A DNA stretch of 64,000 nucleotides from Microbacterium sp. 1.5R (GTDB lineage Bacteria; Actinomycetota; Actinomycetes; Actinomycetales; Microbacteriaceae), in assembly GCF_001889265.1 (NCBI RefSeq), contig NZ_CP018151.1, forward strand, positions 2,046,001 to 2,110,000. The letters are read 5' to 3'. The notes under the pieces were generated by a model that was not told the DNA's origin, searched no databases, and saw nothing but the letters and a program-made list of their open reading frames with translations. Position 1 is the stretch's first letter. Each line of letters begins with the position of its first letter. This document shows, piece by piece, positions 40,657-50,090 of this stretch. A program made the translations under genes and the position numbers.

Positions 40657-41640
40657 TTGATCAAGTATCTGTTGCGCCGCCTGCTGGGATGGGTGCTGAT
40701 GATCGTCATCGCGACGAACATCACCTACTTCCTCGCGTGGCTGTATCTCGATCCCGAGAACAACTACGTCGGACGTCGACCTCCGCTTTCGCCCGATCAG
40801 ATCGATGCGCTGCTGAAGCCTCGCAACCTCAGCGAATCGGTCCCCCTGATCGAACGATGGTGGACCTGGTTCTCGAGCATCCTCTTCCGCTGGGACTGGG
40901 GAGTCGGCCCCACAGGCGAGTCCGTCAACGAGCAGGTCGCATACCGGGTCTGGATCAGCGCCGAGCTCGTGCTCGGGGCGACGATCATCACGACCATCCT
41001 GGGCATCGCCCTCGGTGTCTACACGGCATCCCGTCAGTACAAACTGGCCGACCGCATCGGTCAGGGCACGAGCATCATCACGATGAACATCCCCACGGTC
41101 GTTGCGGGATTCGCTCTGGTTCTGCTCGCGATCAACTTCAACAACGCGGTCGGCACGACCGTCTTCTACGTCGTCGGATCCTCCAGTCAGGGGGTCGAGG
41201 GATTCTTCCCCGTCCTCATAGACGTCCTCCAACATCTGACGCTCCCCACACTCGGCCTGGTGCTCACGGGCTACGCGTCCATCCACTTCCTGCAGCGCTC
41301 GCTGCTGCTCGACAACATCAAGGCGGACTACGTTCGCACCGCTCGTGCCAAGGGACTCACCAAGCAGCAGGCCATCCGCAAGCACGCGCTGCGGACGTCG
41401 CTGATCCCCGTCACGACGCAGGTCGCGTTCACGATCCCCGCGGTCTTCACCGGAGCGGTGCTGACCGAGACGATCTTCAACTGGAACGGAATGGGTCGGT
41501 ACTTCATCCAGACCCTGAACAACAACGACATTCACGGCGTGGTCGCAGTCGCGGCGTTCGGCGCCCTGATGACGGCGATCGGCGCGATCCTCGCTGACGT
41601 CGCCGTGGTCGTCCTCGATCCGAGAGTGCGGGTGAGCTGA
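40657..41640 (+). CDS. Peptide-type ABC transporter permease (DppB/OppB-like)
   Basis: 327 residues from TTG 40657. Inner-membrane permease with about six helices, starting with the family's KYLLRRLLGWVLMIVIATN. The ATPase-contact (EAA) loop is DYVRTARAKGLTKQQAIRKH (about 228-247). First gene of a four-gene importer operon. Its stop and the ATG of the second permease share a base. Confidence 0.92.
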   Translation: MIKYLLRRLLGWVLMIVIATNITYFLAWLYLDPENNYVGRRPPLSPDQIDALLKPRNLSESVPLIERWWTWFSSILFRWDWGVGPTGESVNEQVAYRVWISAELVLGATIITTILGIALGVYTASRQYKLADRIGQGTSIITMNIPTVVAGFALVLLAINFNNAVGTTVFYVVGSSSQGVEGFFPVLIDVLQHLTLPTLGLVLTGYASIHFLQRSLLLDNIKADYVRTARAKGLTKQQAIRKHALRTSLIPVTTQVAFTIPAVFTGAVLTETIFNWNGMGRYFIQTLNNNDIHGVVAVAAFGALMTAIGAILADVAVVVLDPRVRVS

Positions 41641-42563
41641 TGTCCCTGGAAGCCATCGGGGTGTCCCCCGAGATCGCCGAGCCGGAGAAGCCGAAGAACC
41701 GCAAGCGCACCTCGATGCTGACGCTGTACACGCGTCGGTTCCTGCGCAACCGCGGTGCCCTGATCGGCGTCGTCATCCTCGCGCTTCTGGTGGTGTTCGC
41801 GATCGTGGGACCGCTCATCGCGCCTTACTCGCACACCGACCTCGACTTCCTCGCACTGCGCCAGGCTCCCTCGGCCGAGCACTGGTTCGGGACGAACGGT
41901 TCGGGCAACGACAACTTCGCCCAGGTCGCCGTAGGACTTCAGCGCTCCATGATGATCGCTGCCCTCGTGGCCATCGGCACCACGGTCGTCTCGGCACTCA
42001 TCGGAGCCACCGCCGCCTACTTCGGCGGCCGGTACGAGCGGATCATGCTCGCGATCATCCACTTCATGATGGTGGTCCCGAACTTCCTGATCCTCGCGAT
42101 GATCTCGAACGACGCCGGCGGGAACTGGCTGGTGATCTCGCTCGTCATGATCTTCGTCGTCGGCTGGTTCTTCCCTGCCCGGATCATCTGGACCCTGTCG
42201 CTGTCGATCCGCGAGCGCGAGTACGTGCATGCCGCTCGCTACGCCGGGCTCTCGGGGATGCGGATCGTCCTGCGTCACATGCTCCCGAACATCGGGTCGC
42301 TGCTGGTGATCAACTTCACGCTCGGCGTCGTGTCCGCCGTCCTCACCGAGACCGCGCTCTCGTTCCTCGGCTTCGGTGTGAAGCTGCCCGACGTCTCGCT
42401 CGGCGCCCTGATCGGCTACGGCTCCAGCACTCTGGTGAGCGCACCGTGGCTCTTCTACTTCCCTGCAGCGGCGCTCACCCTGCTCACCGTTTCGATGGCT
42501 CTCATCGCCGACGGTCTGCGCGACGCCCTGGATCCGACCTCTGCGGCTGGAGGTCGCGCATGA
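41640..42563 (+). CDS. Peptide-type ABC transporter permease (DppC/OppC-like)
   Basis: 307 residues. Second permease, with a cytoplasmic N-terminus of about 35 residues, then six helices. The EAA loop is EYVHAARYAGLSGMRIVLRH (about 192-211). Its stop overlaps the ATPase start (ATGA). Confidence 0.92.
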   Translation: MSLEAIGVSPEIAEPEKPKNRKRTSMLTLYTRRFLRNRGALIGVVILALLVVFAIVGPLIAPYSHTDLDFLALRQAPSAEHWFGTNGSGNDNFAQVAVGLQRSMMIAALVAIGTTVVSALIGATAAYFGGRYERIMLAIIHFMMVVPNFLILAMISNDAGGNWLVISLVMIFVVGWFFPARIIWTLSLSIREREYVHAARYAGLSGMRIVLRHMLPNIGSLLVINFTLGVVSAVLTETALSFLGFGVKLPDVSLGALIGYGSSTLVSAPWLFYFPAAALTLLTVSMALIADGLRDALDPTSAAGGRA

Positions 42564-44491
42564 GTACTGTCCTTTCCGTCCGAGACCTCAAGGTCAGCTT
42601 CCCGTCGGAAGCCGGTCGAGTCGATGCCGTGCGCGGCGTCTCGTTCGACCTCGAAGAGGGTCGCACCCTCGGCATCGTCGGCGAATCCGGTTCGGGCAAG
42701 TCCGTCACCTCGCTCGCGATCATGGGCCTGCTCGACGACAACGCCAAGGTCACCGGGTCGATCATCTATGACGGCCAGGAACTGCTCGGCAAGTCCGACA
42801 AGCAGCTCTCGGTGATCCGCGGCAACGGGATGGCCATGGTCTTCCAGGACCCGCTGACCTCGCTCACGCCCGTGTTCACGATCGGTGACCAGCTGATCGA
42901 GGCTCTCACGGTTCATCGTCGGCTGTCGAAGAAGGACGCCTGGGATCGCTCCGTCGAGCTGCTGAAGCTCGTCGGGATCCCCGAGGCGGAGCGCCGCATG
43001 AAGGCCTTCCCGCACGAGTTCTCCGGCGGCATGCGTCAGCGTGTCGTGATCGCGATCGCGATGGCCAACAATCCCAAGCTCATCATCGCGGACGAGCCGA
43101 CGACCGCGCTGGACGTCACCATCCAGGCGCAGATCCTCGAGCTCATGGAGAAGGCGCAGCAGGAGACCGGCGCCGCGATGATCATCATCACGCACGACAT
43201 GGGGGTGGTCGCCAAGACCGCCGACGACGTGCTGGTGATGTACGCCGGCAAGCCCGTCGAGCAGGCCCCGGTGCGCGAGCTGTTCTACCGCACCCGGATG
43301 CCGTACTCGATCGGCCTTCTGGGTGCCATCCCGCGGGTGGACAAGACCGAGAAGGTGCCGCTGATCCCGATCAAGGGCAACCCCCCACTCCTGATCAATC
43401 TGCCGGATGCGTGCCCGTTCGCGGCGCGATGCCCCATCGCGATCGACGCGTGCCTGCAGCGCGAGCCCGATCTGCTCCCCATCTCCACCGAGGGTCACTC
43501 CGACCACTCCGTCGCCTGCATCCGCGCGAACGACATCGACGACGACGGACGCATCGGCGGGCTCCCCGTCTTCCCCATCCCGGAGATCCCCGAGAGCGGG
43601 CTGGCGAAGGTGCCCCGCGAGGATCGTCCCATCACCCTCGAGGCGGTCAACCTCAACAAGACCTTCCCCCTCATGAAGGGTGCGCTCTTCAAGCGCAAGG
43701 TCGGCGAGGTGCACGCCGTCAAGGGGATCAGCTTCGACATCCGCCAGGGCGAGACCCTCGCGATCGTCGGCGAGTCGGGCAGCGGGAAGACGACGACGCT
43801 CCTCCAGATCATGGATCTCGTCGCCCAGGAGGACGGCGACATCCGCATCGGCGGCACGAGCGTCGCTGACATCAAGAACCGAGCGGAGGAGCGAAAGCTC
43901 CGTCGTGATCTGCAGATCGTCTTCCAGGACCCGATGGGGGCGCTCGACCCTCGCATGACGGTCTGGGACATCATCGCCGAGCCGATGCTCGCGATCGGCA
44001 TGAGCAAGGACGACGTGTTCGATCGCGTCGAGGAGCTCATGGGTCTCGTGGGTCTCGACCCGGCGCACAGCGACCGCTTCCCCCAGGCGTTCTCGGGTGG
44101 TCAGCGTCAGCGCATCGGCATCGCACGAGCGCTGTCGACCAACCCGAAGATCGTGGTGCTCGACGAGCCCGTCTCGGCTCTCGACGTCTCGATCCAGGCC
44201 GGCGTGATCAACCTGCTCGACGAGCTGAAGGCCAAGCTCGGGCTGTCCTACCTGTTCGTGGCGCACGACCTCGCCGTCGTACGCCACATCGCCGACCGGG
44301 TCGCGGTGATGTACAAGGGCTCGTTCGTCGAGCACGGAGACGTCGATCAGGTGTTCGACGATCCGCAGCACCCCTACACGAAGGCGCTGCTCTCGGCGAT
44401 CCCGATCCCCGACCCCGACATCGAGCGCACGCGCGAGCGGATCATCCTTCCCGTCGAGGGTTTCGACCCAGAGGCCGTCGCCGTCAGCTGA
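42560..44491 (+). CDS. Double ABC ATPase (OppD-OppF fusion type)
   Basis: 643 residues with two complete ABC domains in one chain. First half: Walker [10 protein letters not shown] (about 40), signature FSGGMRQR (about 153), Walker [10 protein letters not shown], then an OppD-type C-terminal segment with [16 protein letters not shown] (about 284-300). Second half: Walker [11 protein letters not shown] (about 403), signature FSGGQRQR (about 511), Walker [10 protein letters not shown]. Peptide importers usually encode these as two proteins; fused forms are frequent in actinobacteria. ATP hydrolysis drives uptake through the two permeases just upstream. Confidence 0.94.
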   Translation: MSTVLSVRDLKVSFPSEAGRVDAVRGVSFDLEEGRTLGIVGESGSGKSVTSLAIMGLLDDNAKVTGSIIYDGQELLGKSDKQLSVIRGNGMAMVFQDPLTSLTPVFTIGDQLIEALTVHRRLSKKDAWDRSVELLKLVGIPEAERRMKAFPHEFSGGMRQRVVIAIAMANNPKLIIADEPTTALDVTIQAQILELMEKAQQETGAAMIIITHDMGVVAKTADDVLVMYAGKPVEQAPVRELFYRTRMPYSIGLLGAIPRVDKTEKVPLIPIKGNPPLLINLPDACPFAARCPIAIDACLQREPDLLPISTEGHSDHSVACIRANDIDDDGRIGGLPVFPIPEIPESGLAKVPREDRPITLEAVNLNKTFPLMKGALFKRKVGEVHAVKGISFDIRQGETLAIVGESGSGKTTTLLQIMDLVAQEDGDIRIGGTSVADIKNRAEERKLRRDLQIVFQDPMGALDPRMTVWDIIAEPMLAIGMSKDDVFDRVEELMGLVGLDPAHSDRFPQAFSGGQRQRIGIARALSTNPKIVVLDEPVSALDVSIQAGVINLLDELKAKLGLSYLFVAHDLAVVRHIADRVAVMYKGSFVEHGDVDQVFDDPQHPYTKALLSAIPIPDPDIERTRERIILPVEGFDPEAVAVS

Positions 44492-44608
44492 CCTGTGTAC
44501 CGATGTGCACAGTCCGATAACGGTTCCGTGTCACTGGGGTTTCGCCCGAGAGTTGCGGGGTTAGTCTGCCCCTATCCCAAGTAAGGCCGACAGGCACTAA
44601 GGAGTACC
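44492..44608 (+). promoter_or_regulatory. Region between the ABC ATPase and binding-protein genes with an operator-like palindrome
   Basis: CTGTGTACCGATGTGCACAG (44493-44512) is an imperfect palindrome immediately after the ATPase stop. TAGTCT near 44562-44567 is a possible -10. AAGGAG lies five bases before the binding-protein ATG and is one of the strongest ribosome-binding sites in the window. The arrangement suggests that the binding protein is also made from its own promoter. Confidence 0.4.
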
Positions 44609-46321
44609 ATGAAACGGCATCAGAAGCTGATGGGCATCGCTGCTCTCGGCGCTGCCTTCGCCCTCGCCATGAGCGGGTGCGCACCGGCAGGCAACGGCGG
44701 CGGCAACAGCGGTGAAGGCGAAGCTCAGACGGTCGAGGGCGCGGACTACAACCCGCAGCCCCGCGAGAACCTCGCAGAGGGCGGCGAACTCCGCATCCCC
44801 GTCTCGAACATCGCCGAGCAGCTGAACTACTTCCACAGCGACGGTGACGCCCGCGTCACCCAGATCGGGACGTGGTTCCGCCCCCAGATCCTGCTGATGG
44901 ATCCTGACGGCACCGTCAAGAAGAACGACGCATACCTCGACGACTACTCCTTCGGTGTCGAAGACGGCAAGACCGTCCTGCACTTCAAGGTCAACGAGAA
45001 GGCTGTCTGGAACGACGGCACGCCCATCGACGTCACCGCGTTCAAGGCCACCTGGGAAGCCCAGAGCGGCGAGAACGAGGAGTACCAGCCCAACGCGACC
45101 GACGGCTGGAAAGAGATCGAGTCCGTCGAGGCCGGCGAGAACGACCGCGACGTCATCGTGACCTTCAAGGGCGAGTTCGCCTGGCCCGAGATGGTCTACT
45201 CGCAGCTGCTGCACCCGGCCGTCAACACGCCTGAGCTGTTCAACACGGCGTTCCTCGGCGACTGGCACCCGGAATGGGCCGCAGGCCCCTACACGGTCGA
45301 CAACTTCGACAAGACCGGCGGCGTCGTCACGCTCGTCCCGAACGAGAAGTGGTGGGGCAACGCTCCGCTGCTCGACAAGGTCTCCTTCATCCAGATGGAG
45401 CCGACCGCGGCGGTCAACGCACTGCGCAACGGCGAGGTCGACATGGCCGAGACCGGCAGCGCCGAGCTGCTCGCACAGGTCGAGGGTCTCGAAGGCGTCA
45501 AGACCTACAAGGGTCAGGCGACCGCGAACGCGATCTTCACGCTGAACTCGACCAACCCGGTGCTGTCCGACCTCGAGGTCCGCAAGGCCGTGTTCGAGGC
45601 GATCAGCATCGAGCAGGTCAAGGACATCGTCTTCAACGGTCTGAACTACACCGAGGAGCCCGCAGGGTCCCTGACCCTCTTCTCGTTCCAGCCTGACTAT
45701 GTCAACGCGCTGGAGGAGGCCGGCCGCAAGGACGGCGACACCGAGGGTGCCAACAAGCTCCTCGATGAGGCCGGCTGGGTCGCCGGTGCCGACGGCATCC
45801 GCGAGAAGGACGGCCAGCGCCTGTCGCTCGTCTTCCCCGTGCACTCCGACACCGAGACCGCTCGCGCACGTTCGCTCGCCGTTCAGGCGCAGCTGAAGGA
45901 GGTCGGCGTCGAGGTGACGATCGACACCCGCCCGTCCGCTGACTTCGCCGAGGACTACACCACGCAGAACGGTGACATCTTCTTCCTCAACTTCACGTCG
46001 TCCGACCCGTTCGGTGCCGCCTGGTTCTGCCAGCTGTACTGCTCGGACAGCGGCCTGAACCTGTCGGGCACCGGCACCGAGGAGATCGACACGATGATCC
46101 ACGAGGAGCTCGAGACGATCTCCGACCCGGTCGAGCAGACCAAGAAGGCCATGGAGATGGAGTCCGAGATCTTCGCGAAGACCTGGGGCATCATCCCGGT
46201 CCTCAACGGCCCGGAGATCTGGACCGTCAAGGAAGGCCTCGCCAACCTCACGCCCGAGCCCTACGTGGGTCTCGACCTCTTCGGCATCACGCCGGTGGAG
46301 AACGTGGGATACGAGAAGTAA
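44609..46321 (+). CDS. Peptide-type ABC transporter substrate-binding lipoprotein
   Basis: 570 residues, family-5 solute-binding protein (DppA/OppA type). The signal ends in the lipobox MSGC with lipidated Cys24, then a Gly/Ser-rich linker. The mature part keeps the family's lobe pattern, including DYSFGVEDGKTVLHFKVNEK and WAAGPYTVDNFDKTGG. Acidic composition. It delivers substrate to the permeases encoded just upstream; the ligand cannot be predicted. It is last in the operon but has its own strong ribosome-binding site. Confidence 0.93.
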   Translation: MKRHQKLMGIAALGAAFALAMSGCAPAGNGGGNSGEGEAQTVEGADYNPQPRENLAEGGELRIPVSNIAEQLNYFHSDGDARVTQIGTWFRPQILLMDPDGTVKKNDAYLDDYSFGVEDGKTVLHFKVNEKAVWNDGTPIDVTAFKATWEAQSGENEEYQPNATDGWKEIESVEAGENDRDVIVTFKGEFAWPEMVYSQLLHPAVNTPELFNTAFLGDWHPEWAAGPYTVDNFDKTGGVVTLVPNEKWWGNAPLLDKVSFIQMEPTAAVNALRNGEVDMAETGSAELLAQVEGLEGVKTYKGQATANAIFTLNSTNPVLSDLEVRKAVFEAISIEQVKDIVFNGLNYTEEPAGSLTLFSFQPDYVNALEEAGRKDGDTEGANKLLDEAGWVAGADGIREKDGQRLSLVFPVHSDTETARARSLAVQAQLKEVGVEVTIDTRPSADFAEDYTTQNGDIFFLNFTSSDPFGAAWFCQLYCSDSGLNLSGTGTEEIDTMIHEELETISDPVEQTKKAMEMESEIFAKTWGIIPVLNGPEIWTVKEGLANLTPEPYVGLDLFGITPVENVGYEK

Positions 46322-46353
46322 TCCATTCGGAGCCTGACTCGTCAGAGCTTCGC

Positions 46354-46389
46354 AGCGGGGTCGGTGGTCCATCCACCGGCCCCGCTTTT
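46354..46389 (+). terminator. Terminator of the ABC transporter operon
   Basis: AGCGGGGTCGGTGG and CCACCGGCCCCGCT pair with one mismatch around a five-base loop, followed by TTTTCT. It lies about 30 bases after the binding-protein stop. Confidence 0.9.
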
Positions 46390-46404
46390 CTCTATGCTGA
46401 ACGC

Positions 46405-47172
46405 GTGAGTGTCCAGATCGTCTTCGTGCACGGCATCCGTACGTCCGCGACGATGTGGCGGTCGCAACTCGCCTTCCTCGAGGAGCAGGGCATCGGGGCC
46501 GTCGCTGTCGACCTTCCCGGGCATGGCACCCGGATGGAGGAGGACTTCACCCTGCACGAGGCGCTCCACACCATCGACGTCGCGGTGCGCGACGCAGCGA
46601 CGCGAGGTCCCGTGCTGCTCGTCGGGCACTCGATGGGCGGCCTGCTGACACTCGCCTACGTCGGCGGAGCGGAGGCACCGAGGGTCGCGGGGCTCGTCGC
46701 CGCGTCGTGCACGTCGCTCCCCCGAGGCGCCGGTCTCGCGGCGTATCGCGCGATCGCGCGCGCCGTCGATCGGCTGCCCGATCGCGGGATGTGGATCACG
46801 AAGCGCATCCTCGAAGCGACGATCCCCGAAGAGACGCGCTCCGATTTCGCCGCCGGCGGCTATGCGCTGGACACCCAGGACACGGCACTGCGAAATCTCG
46901 CCACGCTCGATCTCGCGACAGCGGTCGCCCGCATCCGCGTGCCGCTGTGGTTCGTGAACGGACAGTGGGATCAGCTGCGAGTCAACGAGGCCCTCTTCCG
47001 ACGGCTCGCGCCTCACGCAGAGCTCATCGTCGTGCCGCGCACCACGCACCTCGTCACGGCGATGCGTCCGCAGATCTTCAACGCCGTCCTGCGGTTGGCC
47101 GTCGCGACCATCGAATCCGAGGCTACGGGTGAGGCAGCGGCTCCCGCGCCGGCTGCCTCGCCAGAGCCGTGA
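46405..47172 (+). CDS. Alpha/beta hydrolase
   Basis: 255 residues. Oxyanion segment FVHGIRTSATMW near residue 8, nucleophile elbow VGHSMGGLL (Ser about 75), acid Asp in FVNGQWDQLRVNE and catalytic His in PRTTHLV. The substrate is unknown. No signal peptide. GTG 46405 is exactly seven bases after TATGCT (46393-46398), predicting a leaderless message starting right after the operon terminator. The Ala/Pro-rich C-terminus overlaps the converging MFS gene by 50 bases. Confidence 0.85.
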   Translation: MSVQIVFVHGIRTSATMWRSQLAFLEEQGIGAVAVDLPGHGTRMEEDFTLHEALHTIDVAVRDAATRGPVLLVGHSMGGLLTLAYVGGAEAPRVAGLVAASCTSLPRGAGLAAYRAIARAVDRLPDRGMWITKRILEATIPEETRSDFAAGGYALDTQDTALRNLATLDLATAVARIRVPLWFVNGQWDQLRVNEALFRRLAPHAELIVVPRTTHLVTAMRPQIFNAVLRLAVATIESEATGEAAAPAPAASPEP

Positions 47173-48388
47173 GCGCACCGCCCACGAGCGACAGCACGGC
47201 GGCTGCTGCGAACACCAGCCAGAATCCCCCGACGAGCGCGACGAGCCCCGCCCCGAGCACCGGGCCGATCAGCTGGCCGAGTGCCGCCGTGACGTAGACG
47301 ATGCCGAGGTCACGGGCGTGGTCCCTCTCGCCGGGCAGCAGGTCGGCGGCGAAGGCGAGCCCGACGGTCGAGAACGCGCCGTAGCCGAGCCCCATGAGCG
47401 CGGCGGCGACCATCGTCGCCTCGAAGGTCGGCACGACGGCGATCACGACGCCGGAGGCCGCCTGCACCAGGGTCGCCAGGATCGTGAGGGAACGCCGGTT
47501 GCCCGTGCGATCGGAGAACACACCGGTGAACACCGATGCGAGCACCACGAACAGCGTGTAGACCACGATCAGGAGCAGCAGGTTGTCCTGCGCCACCGTC
47601 GTCTCCTGGTGCAGACCATGGAGCAGGAAGAAGAGGAACAGTGCGGTGCCGAGCGCGTTGCCGATGTTGGTCACGAGCCGGCCCGACAGCATCCAGGCGA
47701 AATCCCGATCGCGCAGCGATGCCAGCAGATGACGATCACGCGTCACCGGAGTCGCGTCGACGGCCGCGGGCGGATCGGGCAGAAGCAGCGCTGCACCGAT
47801 TCCCACCGTCGCGATGATCCCGGCGAGCAGCAGGTACCCCTCACGGATGCCGAGCCCGAGGAGCACCACGAGCCCGACGCCGAGCACGATGCCCACCGCC
47901 TGACTGGAGCCCACGGCGGCGGATGCGGCGCCACGCTGCGTCGGAGGAAGCTGGTCCGCTATCAGTGCGGTGAAGGCGGCCGACGACACCGCGACGCCGA
48001 TCGACACACCGACCCAGGCTCCTCCCACGGCCCAGGGCCCCTCACTGAAACCGGTCACCACGAGGAACAGCGCGGTGACGAGCACGCCACCGATCGCCCA
48101 TGGTCGCCGACGCCGCCGTCCGACGGCCGCGCGATCCGACAGCGCCCCGGCCAGCGGGCCCGCGACGATCCCTGCGAGACCGCCGATGCCGAGCACCAGC
48201 CCGGACGAGATGACGCCGGGTATCCAGTCCTTCTCAGACGTGTTCAACTGCAAGGGGAGGAGCAACTGGACCGGAGTGAGCTGCACCGTCCAGATCGCCA
48301 GCCAGGCGAGGGTGAAGACGGTCATCCATGGCGGTCCGACTCTCCGCAGAGCGGACACCGGCGATCCGGATGGGAGGGCGGGGCTCAT
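47123..48388 (-). CDS. Major facilitator superfamily transporter
   Basis: 421 residues from ATG 48388, chosen for AAGGAG six bases upstream; a longer frame to 48481 lacks a site. Twelve hydrophobic helices. The loop between helices 2 and 3 has the MFS motif [14 protein letters not shown] (about 84-97), and [10 protein letters not shown] lies at the matching place in the second half. The substrate is unknown. Confidence 0.88.
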   Translation of the reverse strand: MSPALPSGSPVSALRRVGPPWMTVFTLAWLAIWTVQLTPVQLLLPLQLNTSEKDWIPGVISSGLVLGIGGLAGIVAGPLAGALSDRAAVGRRRRRPWAIGGVLVTALFLVVTGFSEGPWAVGGAWVGVSIGVAVSSAAFTALIADQLPPTQRGAASAAVGSSQAVGIVLGVGLVVLLGLGIREGYLLLAGIIATVGIGAALLLPDPPAAVDATPVTRDRHLLASLRDRDFAWMLSGRLVTNIGNALGTALFLFFLLHGLHQETTVAQDNLLLLIVVYTLFVVLASVFTGVFSDRTGNRRSLTILATLVQAASGVVIAVVPTFEATMVAAALMGLGYGAFSTVGLAFAADLLPGERDHARDLGIVYVTAALGQLIGPVLGAGLVALVGGFWLVFAAAAVLSLVGGALTALARQPAREPLPHP

Positions 48389-48624
48389 GTCGCTCCTTGA
48401 CGTCGGGGTCGCGACGCGAGTGTCGGGATATTGATGATTGTGCACCCACACGCACCGACACCGCATCAGTGACGAGGACACCTCGCTCGTTTAGGGTGAA
48501 CCGCCCGGATGCTGGTAGAGTTGGTTCTTGGCTTGCGTGTGGGTTCTTCCCTCACGACCGCCGAGTGGAAGCCCTCTTCTTCTGCCGGCATTTCCTAACA
48601 ACTCCGTACAGAAAGCGTCCACAC
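48389..48624. promoter_or_regulatory. Intergenic region with the rpsT promoter and structured leader
   Basis: 236 bases. TAGAGT (48516-48521, plus) is the likely -10 for rpsT and gives a leader of about 97 nt. In the leader GGGTTCTTCC (48541-48550) pairs with GGAAGCCC (48567-48574), leaving TT bulged. This resembles the structured leaders often used for ribosomal-protein feedback. The left part upstream of the MFS gene shows no clear promoter. Confidence 0.45.
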
Positions 48625-48885
48625 GTGGCAAACATCAAGTCGCAGATCAAGCGCAACAAGACCAACGACAAGGCTCACGAGCGCAACAAGGCCGTGAAGA
48701 GCGAGCTGAAGACGCACATCCGCGCGACCCGCGCCGCTGTCGTCTCCGGTGACAAGGCTGCAGCCGAGGCTGCTCTGAAGGCTGCCTCCCGCAAGCTCGA
48801 CAAGGCCGTCAGCAAGGGTGTCATCCACCAGAACCAGGCTGCGAACCGCAAGTCCTCCATCGCCAAGCAGGTCTCCGCTCTCTGA
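48625..48885 (+). CDS. rpsT: Ribosomal protein S20
   Basis: 86 residues from GTG 48625. A small, highly basic helical protein ([20 protein letters not shown] at the start) that binds 16S rRNA early in 30S assembly. The length and Lys/Arg/Ala-rich pattern are typical. It diverges from the MFS gene and faces holA, as is usual in this group. Confidence 0.97.
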   Translation: MANIKSQIKRNKTNDKAHERNKAVKSELKTHIRATRAAVVSGDKAAAEAALKAASRKLDKAVSKGVIHQNQAANRKSSIAKQVSAL

Positions 48886-48910
48886 GCCGATTCCACGCCT
48901 GACGGTGTGA

Positions 48911-48944
48911 CAAGAGCCCGTCCCGTTCGCGGGGCGGGCTCTTT
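48911..48944 (+). terminator. Terminator after rpsT
   Basis: AAGAGCCCGTCCC and GGGGCGGGCTCTT form a long GC-rich stem with one T-G pair and a six-base loop, ending in CTTTC. It is 26 bases after the rpsT stop and can also act on the converging holA. Confidence 0.9.
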
Positions 48945-49012
48945 CGCGTGCTCGGAACCGTGTGTGCCAGCGATCTCGACGGACGAGGCAGCTGCCGCGC
49001 GTCAGACCGCGC

Positions 49013-50050
49013 TCACTCGCCGAACGGCTGGCGGGTGGCGATGACGGTGAGCATCCGCTCGAGAGCGAAGATCGGGTCGCGGGCGGCACCCTTGACTTCG
49101 GCATCGGCGCGCGCCGTCGCCTGGATGGCCATTCCCAGCGAACGCTCGTTCCATCCGGCGAGGTCGCGTCGCGCACGGTCGACCTGCCAGTCCTTCATTC
49201 CCAGTCGCTGCGCGAGCTGACGGCTCGGCTCGCGGTTTCCGGCGACGCGCGCCATGGTGCGCAGCTTCATGGCGAACGCCGCGACCATCGGCACGGGGTC
49301 GGCGCCGGAGGCGAGGGCATGGCGCAGGGCCACGAGAGCCTCGCCATAGCGTCCGGCGATCGCCGTGTCAGCGACGACGAAGGCAGAGACTTCGACCCGC
49401 CCGCCGTAGTACTTGGTGACGACTTCTTCGGTGACATCGCCCTCGACGTCGCCGATCAGCTGCTGGCATGCCGCCGCGAGCTCGGTGAGGTCATCGGCGA
49501 AGGCCGAGACCAGAGCGCGCAACGCAGGCGGGGCGATCCGCTTCTTCGCCGCAGAGAACTCGCCGGCAGCGAAGTCGACGCGGTCGCCGTCGCGCTTGAT
49601 CGCAGGGCACGGGATCTCGATGCCGTCGCCCGTCCCGGCGCGCACCGCATCGAGCAGCTTCTTGCCGCGGACGCTGGCCCCGGTGTGGCGCAGGATCACT
49701 GTCGCACCCTCCTGCGGGTGGTCGAGGTAGGACACAGCCTCTTGCAAGAAGGCATCCGAGCACTTCTCCACCCCCGACACGCGCACCAGCCGGGGTTCCC
49801 CGAACAACGACGGCGAGGTCAGCGCGAGGAGAGTCCCGGGCGCGTAGTCATCAGCGCGGACATCGGTCACCTCGAGCGCGGGGTCTTCGGTGCGGAGGTA
49901 GTCGCGGACTCCGGCGATCGCGCGCTCTGCGCAGACCTCCTCCGGGCCGAACACGAGCACCACCGGCGCCGGACGCGGATCGCGCCACGACACCTGCGGG
50001 ACCTTGGCTGCCTTGGTCCCACCGCGCGAAGGAGTACGAGAAGCAGCCAT
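49013..50050 (-). CDS. holA: DNA polymerase III subunit delta
   Basis: 345 residues. Clamp-loader delta subunit. VVLVFGPEEVCAERAIAGV (about 29-47) is the N-terminal segment where the Walker A of related AAA proteins is degenerate, as expected. C-terminal helical region with LRTMARVAGNREPSRQLAQ and LGMKDWQVDRAR. It follows the comEC remnant by about 40 bases, the conserved order comEC-holA-rpsT. Confidence 0.95.
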   Translation of the reverse strand: MAASRTPSRGGTKAAKVPQVSWRDPRPAPVVLVFGPEEVCAERAIAGVRDYLRTEDPALEVTDVRADDYAPGTLLALTSPSLFGEPRLVRVSGVEKCSDAFLQEAVSYLDHPQEGATVILRHTGASVRGKKLLDAVRAGTGDGIEIPCPAIKRDGDRVDFAAGEFSAAKKRIAPPALRALVSAFADDLTELAAACQQLIGDVEGDVTEEVVTKYYGGRVEVSAFVVADTAIAGRYGEALVALRHALASGADPVPMVAAFAMKLRTMARVAGNREPSRQLAQRLGMKDWQVDRARRDLAGWNERSLGMAIQATARADAEVKGAARDPIFALERMLTVIATRQPFGE

Positions 50051-50090
50051 GCCTCCAGACTACCGGGGGCCACAGACGTCGACCCCGCCG

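Noticed and set aside
41532..44371. Large minus-strand frames opposite the ABC permease and ATPase genes
   Set aside because: Mirror frames of well-conserved transporter genes.
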